64,000 nt of DNA from Prostheceraeus crozeri (GCA_907163375.1 CAJQUW010007059.1:248001-312000), one strand, 5' to 3'. Shown: positions 49,948 to 61,850, numbered from the stretch's first letter. Translations and numbers: made by a program. Notes: a model not told the origin generated them from the sequence alone.

Positions 49948-50766
49948 ATGTCATCAATCAATAGTGATTCAATTTTAGTAATGACAGACAATGAGCTGCT
50001 TGGTCGGAAAACCAGCATAAAGAAAGATGACCTTATCGGGGCATTGCTGACTTTGCGGCAACAAAAGTCAAACTCTAGTGCGACGCCAAACATTGCTAAT
50101 ATCGATGACATCTATCAGATGTTCGATAAACTTTTGAACGAAAAACTATCACCTTTCCTAACAACTCTTTCAAATTTAGTTTCCAAGGTCGATAGCTTGC
50201 AGGAAAATTATACTAAACTGCATGAATCTTTGTCAATTAAAATTAATCATCTTGAAAACAAATACCGTGAACTAGAGGGACATTTTCACGATTTGCAGAC
50301 CGCTGCACAATCCTTTACAACTGATATATACAACGAATTAGACAGAAGAAAATGGCGGGAAAATAACCTAATTGTTCGTGGTATTGATGAGGTGATGTCT
50401 GGGACTTTGAAAGAAAGAACAGAACATGATACGAAGAGAATCGATGATTTGTTTGAGGAGATGAATGTTTACCCTGAGGTTTCGGAAATAGGGCGAATTG
50501 GAAGATCTAATCAGAATGGTAATCGGCCGTTGAGAATGAGGCTGAAGCACACGGATGATAAGTTCAGTGTCCTCAAAAGAGCCAGGCATCTTCGAGAATC
50601 AGAAACCTTCAAGAGGGTCTTCATCAATCTTGATCTCACTCCTGCGCAACAAATGCAAAATAAGATCCTACGCGATGAGGTTCAGAAACGGAGACAGAAT
50701 GGTGAAGATGTCATCATCCGCAATAACAGAATTGTTCGAAAGAGTGCTATCTCGGGTTTTCATTGA
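49948..50766 (+). CDS. LINE ORF1 protein
   Basis: A 272-residue protein with ATG at 49948. Residues about 50-135 form a coiled coil (LLNEKLSPFLTTLSNLVSKV, KINHLENKYRELEG). Then follows a basic RRKWRENNLIVRGI strand and an RRM-like region (EIGRIGRSNQNGNRPLRMRL). The end is LTPAQQMQNKILRDEV...RRQNGEDVIIRNNRIVRKS. This coiled-coil plus RRM/C-terminal arrangement is the ORF1 chaperone that packages LINE RNA in L1 and many CR1/L2-like elements. The frame is intact. Its TGA is followed in the same frame by the endonuclease with no other stop. Confidence 0.85.
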   Translation: MSSINSDSILVMTDNELLGRKTSIKKDDLIGALLTLRQQKSNSSATPNIANIDDIYQMFDKLLNEKLSPFLTTLSNLVSKVDSLQENYTKLHESLSIKINHLENKYRELEGHFHDLQTAAQSFTTDIYNELDRRKWRENNLIVRGIDEVMSGTLKERTEHDTKRIDDLFEEMNVYPEVSEIGRIGRSNQNGNRPLRMRLKHTDDKFSVLKRARHLRESETFKRVFINLDLTPAQQMQNKILRDEVQKRRQNGEDVIIRNNRIVRKSAISGFH

Positions 50767-51482
50767 GTTTTTTTACCGCTACCTAGATATCCTTCTATTC
50801 TCCTAATAAATTCTCAATCCATTATACGCAAGCTCGATGAACTTTGCGCACTTACTTCTTCCCTCCACCCGGACATAATAATTATCTGTGAAACCTGGCT
50901 TCACATAGACATTGATGACCATCTCCTGGCTATTCCTGATTATTCGAGTTTTTTTCGCCATGATCGAGATGACGGTAGACGGGTAGGTGGTGTCTGCGTG
51001 TATGTACGTGATGGTTGGAAATGTGAAAGAATCAGATTTAGAGAAAATGAATCGGCAAAGACTGAACATATTTGGCTAAAATTCCCACGATCTGGTATCG
51101 TATTATTGGCAATTTATATTCCTCCAAATATCAGTACTACTCAATTCCACCATATCAGTGAATCGATAATAAGCAATTCTGATGCCATTCTGAACACTAT
51201 GCCTGAAAGTGAGCTTCTAATTGCGGGCGATTTGAATCAATGGTCACTTAACTCTCTAGAAGTAAACCTCAGAATTAGTAATGTCGTGAATGCCCCTACC
51301 CGTGGTTCAGCAACGTTAAACAAAATCCTGATGTCCAAACTTCTTTCGGAAAGTTACAGTCAGCCTGTCATTACACCACCACTCGGAAATTCGGACCATT
51401 CTTCCGTGTACCTTCCATCCAAAGACAAGCCACTCAATGTAATGCGTTTTGTGAAGATTTTTGACTATCGACACAGAGCCAC
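50767..51482 (+). pseudogene. LINE apurinic-like endonuclease domain (ORF2 start)
   Basis: The same frame as ORF1 continues past its TGA. It reads IRKLDELCALTSSLHPDIII, then CETWL (catalytic Glu), GGVCVYVRDG, AIYIPPN, IAGDLNQWS (Asp/Asn pair) and SDHSSVYLPS (SDH). These are the ordered motifs of the apurinic/apyrimidinic endonuclease that nicks target DNA. No ATG precedes CETWL closely, so translation could depend on readthrough or re-initiation after ORF1. It loses frame by one base near 51478, before the RT. Confidence 0.87.
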
Positions 51483-52724
51483 ATTGATAACTTTATAAAT
51501 GCCTTGCGAGTCTTTCCTTGGCATTCTTTCTATCGTATGACAACATCTTTAGAAGAGAAATGCCTCTTGTTCCATGAAATCATCAATAATGCAAAAACTC
51601 TAATACCTAGCAAATTTATTCCAATCAGCAACCGCGATAAGCCGTGGATAACACCCGTAATCAAAGATCTCATCAACAAACGCTTTGAAGCTTTTCGAGC
51701 CGGAAATTTTGCTTTATACACTCACTATAAATCAAAGGTTAAATCTCAAATAGTAATGGTAAAACTCAACTGGTGTACTAACACCCGCAGTAAACAGGAT
51801 TGTCTATGGAACATCGTCAATAACGTAACGAATAAGAAAAAGAAGAACCCTATTTTCAAGATTCTGTCCCAGTTCAATTCTACTCTTGAAGTTGTTACTC
51901 ACCTAAATGACACCTTTACAAATAATTTCTCTGACCCTACGCTTTGGCAAGAATATTCCTTTGCCCCTGATGATGAAGCTGAACAGACCGAATGGCAAGT
52001 TGATATCAGTGTCGCTGAAATTGAGGATTGTCTTTTCAGGCTAAAGACAAGCAAATCAGCCGGTAGTGATGATCTTCATCCGCGCCTTGTTAAAGCAGCT
52101 CGAGAAGTTCTGGCACCACCCCTCACTCATCTGATTTGCCTTTCGGTCCTATCAAGAAGTGTTCCATCCACGTGGAAATTAGCTGATGTGACTCCGGTGC
52201 CGAAAACAGCGCGTGCAACAATTAACGAGCTCCGGCCTATTTCTAAACTGCCCATTTTTGCAAAAGTCCTCGAAGCCTGTGTTTTGAAGTCCGTCAAACC
52301 AAAGTTATTGAGTCTCTATGGTCCTAACAGCTTCGGTTTCAAACCTGGCACTTCGACTCTTCATGCCCACATTTCCATTCATAATAAATTGACAATTAAT
52401 TTGGATAAACCCAGCAATAGTGTTACGATGATTAGCTTTGACATAACGAAGGCTTTTGACTCATTAAATCATGGCTGTCTTGTGAGAACTTCACAACGGG
52501 GAAATTTGCCTTCGTCATTTGTCCAATGGTGTAATAGTTATCTGCAGGACCGCCGTCAAAGAGTCGTACTGGACTCCAATATAAAGAGTGACGAATCATG
52601 TGCCATTTCTGGAGTGCCACAAGGCTCAATCATTTCGCCTTTCTTATTTGCAGCTCATATGGGCTCTTTGCAATCGTCCAATTCAAATAATTTCATGTTC
52701 AAGTATCGATGTATCATCTCGTAA
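51483..52724 (+). pseudogene. LINE reverse transcriptase, truncated after motif B
   Basis: The open frame continues the endonuclease linker (IDNFINALRVFPWHSF). It then has RLKTSKSAGSDDLHPRLVKA, LRPISKLPIFAKVLE, NSFGFKPGTSTLHAHISIH and MISFDITKAFDSLNH (motif A, Asp kept). It ends with AISGVPQGSIISPFLFAAHM (motif B). Where FADD (motif C) should follow, the sequence passes directly into a short unrelated tail and stop at 52724. Catalysis is impossible in this copy. Confidence 0.9.
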
Positions 52725-53044
52725 TTTGATCATGTTGCTGTAAACTATCTTCTGTACTGTCTGATTTTCATTCTTACAATAAACGAGTATTATTATTATT
52801 ATTATATAGGTATACAACTAACTTCGGGATAAAATAGTTTTCCTTTTCAATCATGGAACTAAATTTTGTTTTTTCTCGCGTGGAGAATTCTTGTTAGTGC
52901 ATAAATTTCAGTATTATAAATGCGGTATTAATTTAGAATATGAAATTATCTTATGACATTTTAAGCTTTATTGATGCTAAACAGCTATTATTGCGTATAA
53001 GTGATACCCTCGAAGATTCATCCTCAGTCTCTGTACGAACCCTG

Positions 53045-54333
53045 GTTGATGTTGTGATTCATAAACAGTGGCGAATTATTCATCAATCATCTACCACATG
53101 AATAGATCTTAACTATCGTCATTTACAAGCAGATTTTTGGACAAGTTGACCTCTCTTTCACAATATCGACATTTGTAGAGCGGATATTTATCCCGATAAA
53201 GTGAAATTATGTAATGGCCTAATTACATGTTCACCGCACTGACACATTTCTGAGTTGTATGGACAATCAATAGTCAAATGAACGAAATTTTTAGCCATGG
53301 TCTATCCTTTGTCTATTTCTATCTGTGTGCAAGCTGAACTGAAATGCCGCTCATAGCAGCTTCGGGCGAATCTTGGCAATTCCTACTCAATTTGATAGAC
53401 ATCTCGTTCGTTGATTCCAACTGACGTTAACGAGATAGCACAGGTTTTCCAGTTCTCCTGAAAATTCGATATTCCGGATTTTTGATGAAATTATTCTTAC
53501 ACAAATAGTTCAAATGCATGCATTTCAGCCTTGGCTTTCATGATTTTTTGAGGATTTTTGGTGAGATCTCATTAGGACAAGTGTACGTGGCTCCTGATAG
53601 AAATGGTCTTGAAGCTCGGTTTTATTGAACCTATCTCAGGGAAATCCTCGAAATAAAATTCAAATGCAGAAATGTTTTTCGCATCATCCAAAACCATGCT
53701 TCTGTCAATTTTTTTGCAGGAAAATTAAATTGTTGTATTTCATTCATTCCAATGTTTGTGTATTAATGCACATGTTTCTTTGTCTGGAAACATGTACTAT
53801 TTTGTTCCATTTGTTTGACCAATTACAATCGGCAATGTAGATTTTTGCATTGTCTCCTACAGTTCGTTGAGGTAGGCTAAGATACCTTCGCCTATTCGCG
53901 CCAATGAATTTTCCTACCGAAATTTTGGCAGAAACATAGGCTTGTTGCGAAGAACGTTTGTCGATTACTTCTGTGGTACAGTTTTATCAAGACCATTTTA
54001 TGCGGGACTATTTTTACTTGATATCCCTGTACATGCAGATACATTATTAGAATACTGATAATAATCAAGACGAATTCTTTGTGATTTTACGTTTCCGTTT
54101 CGTCAGAATCCATTGAAGATTTTGACTTCAGACAAATAATTTTAACACTTGGTCAATATTTTCTATCGAACCACGAAGCTTGTTTATTACTCAATAATGA
54201 TTTTCTCCTTTTGATATTGACTTTTAGATTAAGCGTAGCGCAAATGAATCAAATGCAAACTTGTTAAGATTTTGGCAGAAATTGTTGTGCAAATTGGTGT
54301 CATCGTTTCATCCTCTTAGAATGTTTTTTTGGT
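53045..54333. other. nothing recognised
   Basis: Short open frames only. Confidence 0.4.
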
Positions 54334-54590
54334 TTATGATGAGGAAAGCCCATAATAGTTGATGTTACCAAATTTTATCAAAAAAAGACAAGTTGTTATG
54401 CTGGAGATCCTTCGGGCCATCTTCGTGGACATCATCATGCGAATTGATTTCGAACAGCGATTATGCGAATTCGTTTCGCATGATGATGCCCACCGAAGGT
54501 GGCACGAAAGACTTCCAGCATAATAGCTTGTCTGGTTTTCTTTGATAAAAATTTGGTAACATCAGACATTATGGGCTTTCCTCATCGTAA
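54334..54590. repeat. 257-bp hairpin repeat (MITE-like)
   Basis: The left arm, starting TTATGATGAGGAAAGCCC, pairs along about 120 bp with the right arm ending in its complement near 54590. There are several mismatches and a few 1-3 base indels. The tip around 54450 contains CGAACAGCGATTATGCG. No coding content. The flanks give no obvious target duplication. Confidence 0.75.
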
Positions 54591-57500
54591 AGTAAAAAGT
54601 ACATCTAGCCCGTTGTTCCAAACACTCCTAAAATGTTGCTTGGCAGACAAGCGATGATGTTATGTGTGATAGATCTACCGTTTTCTATAATCCATTATTT
54701 ATACGTGTTTTCCTTGTAATTGATACTTTATAACCACTGGCAATAAAATGCTGCTACAAAGATTTTTGAAGACTGGAATGAATAGCATGTAATTGTCAAT
54801 AGACATTTTAACTTGGCTTGATTAGAATCAATCAATAGTGAATTTTTTTTATAATCAATTTATGAAACGACATAGTAATGATTGATGTAATTCGTCAGCT
54901 ACTATTTGAAAGAGAAATCTGTGCAAAGCGTCTTAGCAGAATCACACTTTCTTGCTATCTGTATCCTACTTTACAAAAGACGGAAAAGTGGAGATAGCGT
55001 GATTCTGCTTTTTTTGTACAATTGCGTGACTTCGTTTTGTCAGGTAATCAGTCTCTGAAACATTATTCGATCTATGTTGAGGTTAGGTTCTAAACCTTAG
55101 ATATGATTTTCCTATAAAAAAAGTCCTTGCATTAGCACAACGTAGTACTCATTGCAGGCAAAGTCGTGTAGTTGTACTTATATGTGTAAAAAAATATGAA
55201 GACATGGGCTGATCCTACAACCGAGATGTTAATGACAGTTTATCTGTTATCAGTAAATGCATGCCATTTTTGACGCATCATTTATTTCATGTTCATTAAG
55301 TAAATTACATATAATCCGACTGTTATAGTCGACCGCTTGCAATACAAGTAGATGAACATCTGGCTTCCCTTCAAGTCAGTCCAAGAAATTAATTCCGTGA
55401 ATGCATACTGCACTAAAATTATGTGCGATTAGGAATTGAAGTCTAACGTTTGTGGTGTATGTACTTCTAATCCGCGGAAATGTTTCTCTCACAGATTTTC
55501 TTTTGTTTTAATAATGCATACAGCACAGTCCGTTCAGAACGATGTCACCACCATTACGATTCTTTGAATCCTTTTACGAAAGCGCGATGGTCAAACAATG
55601 TCAGTATTTACCGGGTTCCTGTTTTTTTCAACTAGGTGTTCAACTACATAGTTGAACTGCTAGGCATGATTCCACATCTATAATTTGGTTTCATGGAGCT
55701 ACCATATTGATTTTTCAACTGTGCCACCAGTATTTTTATGTTTTTCCAGTTCTTACATTTCCATAGACTCATCAGAATCTGTATTTCCATAATCATTAAG
55801 CATGAGGATTGAAAGACAGTGTGCAGCAAATACTCATATTTAAAGAAGTACAATCTTTCGAAGCAAAGATAATTTTCTCCGCTATTCAGAAGTGTGAAAA
55901 TGATTTTGACAGAAAGTTAGATTTTAAATGATTTCAGCGCACAGTTCTTATCCAAGTGGTTGCTTAATCAACAACATGACATAGAATAGAGCGTGAATTT
56001 TGCCGAAAATTTTCTATCCATTATAGTTCCAATTGTTTCGTTACCTGTAAATGAAAAAAATGGGCTGGTTATGCTTCATGGCACGAAATTTGCGACATTT
56101 CATATTTTCCAAATACTAGACCTAGATATTGCTTGTCGATTATTATTGATTCATATTGAACTATTCAATATGTTCATTTGAATTGTATATGTCAGGCAGT
56201 ATATATTGTCAGAAGCTAGGTGCAGCTTGATAGCTGTTGTTAGGAAATTTGTCATTTTCGACTAATATTTACACTTGAATACAAGACGGAGTGGAATAAA
56301 GCTTGTGTTTGCAATGAAGTTATTATAGTTTTATCCTTTCAATTGTAATCGACATCTTTTGATACCCAACTATAGCTTCAAACATTGTTTTGACTGACAT
56401 ATCGTTATCCTTGGTATTACATTGTAAAAAGTGCTTCTGTGAAATTTGAGCCGCCATTGTTTTATGTGTGAATGATGACGTTTTCAATAAGATTCGTGTT
56501 GTTTTTTGCACTCAAATCAAGGGATGTAGAGTAAGATAAAAAAAATCAAGAATATTCATGTGTAGCACCTCTCTCACCGCCTAATAAAAGTACAAACACG
56601 TGCATGCATGGGTACCTTATAGTGCTATGAATACTTCTCATAGTGCCAAATGTGGTACTACTATACTACAATGCATTACAACAGAGTTTAAACAAAATAA
56701 AGATAGTCAAAGAATATATAAAAGAAACAAAATGTATAAAAACATCACAAAATTCAGGTCAAACTAACTCAGAAAAAGGAGCCGTCTTTGAGCAATTGTT
56801 TATCTGGAGAAGGTTCGCGACTGTGGTCGTGTATGGTTTCCAAAATCATTTGGAGTGCAATCATCACCATGCGGCCGTGCCTAAGATGGAAAATTCATTA
56901 ATAGCCTACTGCAATGACAATTACATTCAAGACGATCATACAGAGCTTTTAGTTTGATACTCCTTTACCAAGTGGCGGGTGGGTTTACCAATGTAGGAAA
57001 AGTGTGGATCAGCCTCACAATTTAGTGTAATAGGACAATTCCATGTCGCAGCGGATGCTCGTTTAGAAGACTGGAAGAATCCTAAATTAAAACAGCCTAC
57101 GTCTCATAAGATTTCACCTGTCTCGTAGAAATGTGTTCAGAAATCCGTGCTATACAGCCGATGAGAGCCTGAAAAGTAGGCGTAACGAACCCTTTCGGAG
57201 ACATTCTATTTTTAGACTTTCTAATCTTCATCTGCGAATTGACAGGGAGCAATTCGCTTCAAAGTGATATTTTCATAAAACTAGACATGAAATTTTAAGA
57301 AACTAATGGTTTCGGTTTTATTTTATGTAGAATGCGGCGTAGCCTTAACATTACGGATGATCGCGTAACCGGGTGTTCGTTCTATCCATCCACTTGCTAA
57401 TTTATGCTTGTGAATCAATCTTATACAATTTCTTCGGGAGATGGTCAATGCATAAATGATACATCAATTTCTCCTTGAGTTTTGTTTCAAGGCCGTATCG

Positions 57501-58361
57501 GACAGCCATTATTTTCTTTATTTTTCGATAATTTACGCTGGATTTTTATTATTGTGATCTGAAGCCATGATTTGTAGTCAAGATGAAAAGAACCTCGCAC
57601 AAAATTTTGCTTCAGTTTAAATACTACCATAAGTACAGCTTGCGATAAGCAGGCAATTATTCCGCTTTACATGCAAGCAAAAAGGCAATGTTGATAGGTC
57701 CACTCCTTGAATGAACAAAACTTGAACAGAGGAAAATGTGAGTCTATGCCAATCAACAAATTGAAAGCGTCAATCTTCATGCACACAAAATGAAGGGTTT
57801 GAATGAAATACCCAGTAAGGTTATTACTATAGATATAAAAATTACCGGAAAAATTGGAAAAATAAAAAAAAATTCCTGTCAACGAAAAATATTCCATCTA
57901 AGTAAATTTGCAATATAGTGTTGATTAGGTAAATGATACGGTATCTCATTTTGAATGAAACAATTATTATGGTACAGCAATATATGCGCAATTTTTATGT
58001 AAGAGATTGGTAAATTAAGCTTAATTTAAATTAAAAAAATACGGGAAGACACAACTAGGAGTATTAAACAAACACGGATATATCGTGAAATTTACTCGAC
58101 AAGAAATAGAGAAAAATATATTAGGCCTATTTGAGGGAGAAGGATATCAAGGCATTCTACGATTTTGACTTTGATTTGGACATGAATAAGCCTAAATAAT
58201 CTACCGATACTTGAAAACATCACCTAATTACAAAAATCTCTATTTCTTGATTAAAACAAAAAAATCAGTAGTCTAACAATTGGAGGCTAACAAAGTTGGA
58301 TAACAAAATTATATACTCTTACAAATCTTCAATAAAAAAAAACAATACCATACGAAGTCTT
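54591..58361. other. nothing recognised
   Basis: A partial inverted pair (AGCAGAATCAC near 54938 with GTGATTCTGCT near 54998) is present. Open frames near 55644, 56323 and 56643 show no motif. Confidence 0.4.
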
Positions 58362-58669
58362 TCACTGTGCTTGAGGTTGTGTCTTTTTTGCTACCTTTCT
58401 CAATAAGGATTCACGCTCTAACTCGCAGAATACATAGATAGTTCTCCTCCTAGTAGAGCCAGAGGCCAGCTCCGGCTCTTTGACGCGTGTGCAGAATGCA
58501 CGGTTTACTATGTCGATTTCCTCCACTTCCGGAAATTGATAGCTACTCACGAGAATCTGAAAGTGAAAGAAATATCAAAGAACACGATATAACATGAACA
58601 TTTAACAAATGTTCTGGGATTTATACGAATAATAATTAGGCCTACATACTTTTTGTGAGCATTTCATTA

Positions 58670-58975
58670 AAATCATATTATACTATATTATTTATCATAT
58701 TATCTATTATTATTTATCTATTACATTTATCTTTATCCATAGTATCTTTAATGATAATGTCTTCAAACTTTAATAATGGATTCAATCAATAATTCAATTA
58801 ATAATGGATTCAATATCATCCATAATCATAATCCATATCCATAATCATAATAATGGATTCAATTAATAATTCAAACTTTGATAATGGATTCAATCTTTAA
58901 TGATCTTCTATATTATCTTTATCTATTATATTATCTATCATTATCTATCTATTATATTATTAGATCATATTATTT
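58670..58975. repeat. AT-rich minisatellite-like tract
   Basis: Words such as AATAATGGATTCAAT, TATTATCTAT and CATAATCATAATCC recur irregularly. It lies in the intron of the hAT gene. Confidence 0.8.
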
Positions 58976-59876
58976 AGTGAATAAACAATCTCGTAGACAT
59001 AAAAAATTGTTTGTTGAAAATATCTTCTATTTTATTCATTGTTATTTTTCCTAAGTCTGTACGTACTTAATTCTACATGCGGATACAATATGAGCTGAGT
59101 TTACTACGTTCATTTATGAAAGACAGCTATTCAAAGTAAGCCAAATTAAATTAAATTATAGTAAATTAATTGATTTACTTTCAAATTATTATAATCATTT
59201 AAAGGCAAATCAATTACGATAATAATTATTCAATTTTATATGGCCAGTAGGATATTCATAATGCCAGTTTGTCCAGATTGTACTAGATAAAGCTAAGGTA
59301 CTGTGTGTTAAATCTAGGCTATCATACTTATATATATTTACATGTCTCTTACCTTTTTTAGAAATTTAACAGTGATTTGGTCACCTTCAATAAATTGAAC
59401 GCAGCCGTAATATAACCGTACTACTCCTCGGCGACTGCGTTGATTTTGTATCATGTACTCTACACAGACCCAATTACCAACTTCAATTGTTTCTTCCACC
59501 ATTTCCACATTGTCATTGTCATCCTCTTCACTGCAGCTTCCGACATCTTGGTCAAATTCAACAACTTGCTCTTCATCATCTTCCTTATTTGTTGTATCGT
59601 CAGCATCCACAATTGCTGGTTCAGTGCCGACTTCAATAAGTTCGGGAACTGTCAGGGCCTGGTGTTGGTTCTGATCAGCTTTACGTTTATTAGCAAAATG
59701 CCTCACCTTGATATTGTAACTCACTTTTGTAAGTTTTGCAGAGCGATCATTTGTGAGGCGATTTCTTATTTTCGTCTTTTGCATGCCATATTCTTTGTTG
59801 GATCTCTCTACACAAGCCACAGATGCTGGAAGACTGAGAAGTTGTTTAGCGACTGGCGCTAACACTCTGTGGCCAC

Positions 59877-60440
59877 CAGTGGCGGCTCGTCAGAGGAGGC
59901 GAGGGAGGCATTGCCTCCCCATGATTTTCTGCGGCAAGATATTTAATATTCCTGACATTTTTCTACTCTATTTTGTTTAATTCATTAAAATAGTAACATT
60001 GATCACACGGCAACACACCTCAGCCGAGCAGCGCAGATATCAAACTCGCTGTATCGCAACACAGGGAGGCGTGCCTCACCTCAGTGTTATACGCGGTAGA
60101 GAACTTTGATGACACGTGATTGGCTGATTCATTCAGCTGCTTGTTTGCAATGTGAAAGGGAGGCATGCCTCGATCAGCCATTATTCGCGTTCGACGTTCG
60201 GTACTGCTGCTTCGATTTGGCGTCCGCTGCGAATGAAATATGCACAGCAGAGGAGGTTTCCTATGTGGACAGCATTCTCGAAAAGCCGTTTTCACGTTTA
60301 TCTATTCAGGAAAAGTTGGACATCAAGAGGAGAGGAAGAGAAACACCAAACTTATCTTCGGAATCGGGAAAAAAGTCATAGTTGGAATCTAATTTTTCAT
60401 TTTTTGCCTCCTCATAGAAAATACCCGCGAGCCGCCACTG
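59877..60440 (+). mobile_element. 564-bp hAT element inside the hAT transposase exon
   Basis: The ends CAGTGGCGGCTCG are exact inverted repeats flanked by the 8-bp direct repeat GTGGCCAC (59869-59876, 60441-60448), which is itself a palindrome. An 8-bp duplication and a CAGTGGCGG start are classic for hAT. Inside, a plus-strand frame reads ILEKPFSRLSIQEKLDIKRR then GRETPNL. This is the N-terminal start of hAT transposases (KPFxxLxxEEKxxIKxLGRPTPDL), so it is a deletion derivative of an autonomous element. Confidence 0.94.
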
Positions 60441-60611
60441 GTGGCCACAAAAAGTATTCCACCATTGTAGTGGATCCGTTTCATCTTCAATCATAGACCA
60501 GTAAAGTTCATTACTATAAACTGGCCCATCTCGAGATTTGAAAGCTATTATGATAGCAAATATTTCTCTTCCTTTGAAGCTATGGCTGTCATATGCAGTC
60601 GTATGATACAA

Positions 60612-61656
60612 ACCGCAATGTTGTTATTCTATCTTTTTCAAATTACTAATGAAGTGATTAATCAAAATACAGAAATTGAACGGAAAAATTACAAGTGGAA
60701 AAATATTATATTTTTCCGGAAAAATGTTATATTTTTCCGGTAATTTTTCCAGAAAAATTACCGGAAAAATTTCCAGAAAATTTTCCATTTCATATCCTTA
60801 GTTATTACAAGGTCGTTTTGAGAATGTTCGATGAATTCTTTCGGTTGATGAACAACAAAATCTGAAGAAACAAAATGATTACTTGAATACAGTATTGCAC
60901 AAAATCGTTACACACACACTTCTAAAAATATTTGGATGCACTAGCGTCTACAGCAATATAGACTCGTGAAAAGATATAAAGATTGTGAATATGCTGCAGT
61001 TTTCTGCTATATTTCATGAATGCTTTCTGCATTCAAAATGTTTTTATTTACGGAGTATATACTCGCATTTTGGCGATTCAATGCTAAAACATGAATAATT
61101 CAAAAAGCGAATTCAGTAAATATGCCTCTTCAACTCAATCGATATTCTATGCTCATTAGCATATCCACTAGGCTAATTCTTGTTTTCTCAATAATTCATT
61201 GTTTCATAGAAACTAAAGCAAATTATATAGTAAGCCTACCATTCAAGATGCACAAATAGAACAATTGCTATGAATCCATTAAGTTGCATCAGGGCATGTC
61301 CACGGAAATCGATACCCAATAAGTTATTTTCTAAGTTGTACAAGGAAGAATAGGCCTATCTGATTAATCCTCCAATCTAGCATGATCTCCTATGCTGAAA
61401 ACTATACGGACCCAACCAAAATATTAATTTCTTTGTCTTGCAGACATTGTCTAGCATGTACATCTAAAATTTAAAAAAAGTAAATTTTTTTTATGAATTG
61501 TATGATAGGTTACATTTTCCGTTTCTATCACAGTCGTCATTGAAATATTTTTTTCCATCAACTTGTTTGATGATCATAAGCTAGATGCGCAACGTCAAAT
61601 TTAGTATTTTTAGCGTATAAAAAAATTGTGGGATTTTGAAAATAGTTGTCTTTTTC
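60612..61656. other. nothing recognised; low-complexity hairpin words
   Basis: At 60700-60785 the words TTTTTCCGGAAAAA and TTACCGG repeat in direct and inverted orientation. No coding motif. Confidence 0.45.
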
Positions 61657-61850
61657 CTGTCCCGTCCGATACCAAACGTAAAATTCAACTACGCCATCGT
61701 CGAACAGAGAACCAACAAGTCTTCAAAATACAAAATTTGCGTTATCGCCAAGTACCCATTAGTAAACAACAAGCAACAAATTTCGATTGCATCTTCTTTT
61801 CAAATTAGTGGTATTGGACGGGACAAAATTATAGGTATCGGACGGATAAC
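61657..61850. repeat. inverted repeats TGTCCCGTCCGATACC
   Basis: TGTCCCGTCCGATACC near 61659 faces GGTATTGGACGGGACA near 61811 (one mismatch) and GGTATCGGACGG near 61833. They may be terminal or subterminal repeats of the transposon that carries the gene at 62961. An open frame (61636-62103) crosses them and is not supported as coding. Confidence 0.5.

Larger units (their letters stand above)
49490..52806 (+). mobile_element. two-ORF CR1/L2-like LINE with deleted RT 3' half
   Basis: The order is an upstream open frame, ORF1, endonuclease and RT, then a short 3' UTR with AATAAA at 52779 and an (ATT)n tail to about 52806. The tail type is the same as in the 24-26 kb LINE, though the proteins are clearly different families. 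The RT stops just after motif B, so an internal deletion joined it to the 3' UTR. The 5' border is uncertain. Confidence 0.87.
47874..53044. mobile_element. 5.2-kb hAT-like element with 6-bp duplication, LINE nested
   Basis: The ends are CAGGGTTCGTACAGA in inverted orientation, and both are flanked directly by GTTGAT (47868-47873, 53045-53050). A CAGGG terminus and a hAT-type dimerisation remnant inside argue for hAT. A 6-bp duplication rather than 8 fits the hAT6 type described in invertebrates. About 3.3 kb of it (about 49.5-52.8 kb) is a LINE that inserted later. A second short repeat of GTATCGA/CTCGAA words lies near the ends. Confidence 0.82.
58362..60611 (-). pseudogene. hAT transposase gene, 3' part, with exon split by a hAT element
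   Basis: On the minus strand an exon (about 60590-60441, then 59876-59353 after the insertion) carries WSMIEDETDPLQWWNTFCGH, then VLAPVAKQLLSLPASVACVE, RSNKEYGMQKTKIRNRLTND and KLTKVSYNIKVRHFANKRK. This is the hAT C-terminal dimerisation domain. An acidic linker and a small domain EVGNWVCVEYMIQN...IEGDQITVKFLKK follow. A donor (GTAAGA at 59352-59347) joins in phase 0 to an exon 58556-58362 (acceptor TTCACTTTCAG) encoding SSYQFPEVEEIDIVNRAF...KVAKKTQPQAQ and stop. Insertion of 564 bp inside the exon ends the frame. Catalytic exons lie upstream and were not identified. A domesticated gene before the insertion is possible. Confidence 0.82.

Noticed and set aside
54938..55008. Inverted AGCAGAATCAC pair as a MITE
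   Set aside because: Only about 11 bp plus a short second match; too little to call.
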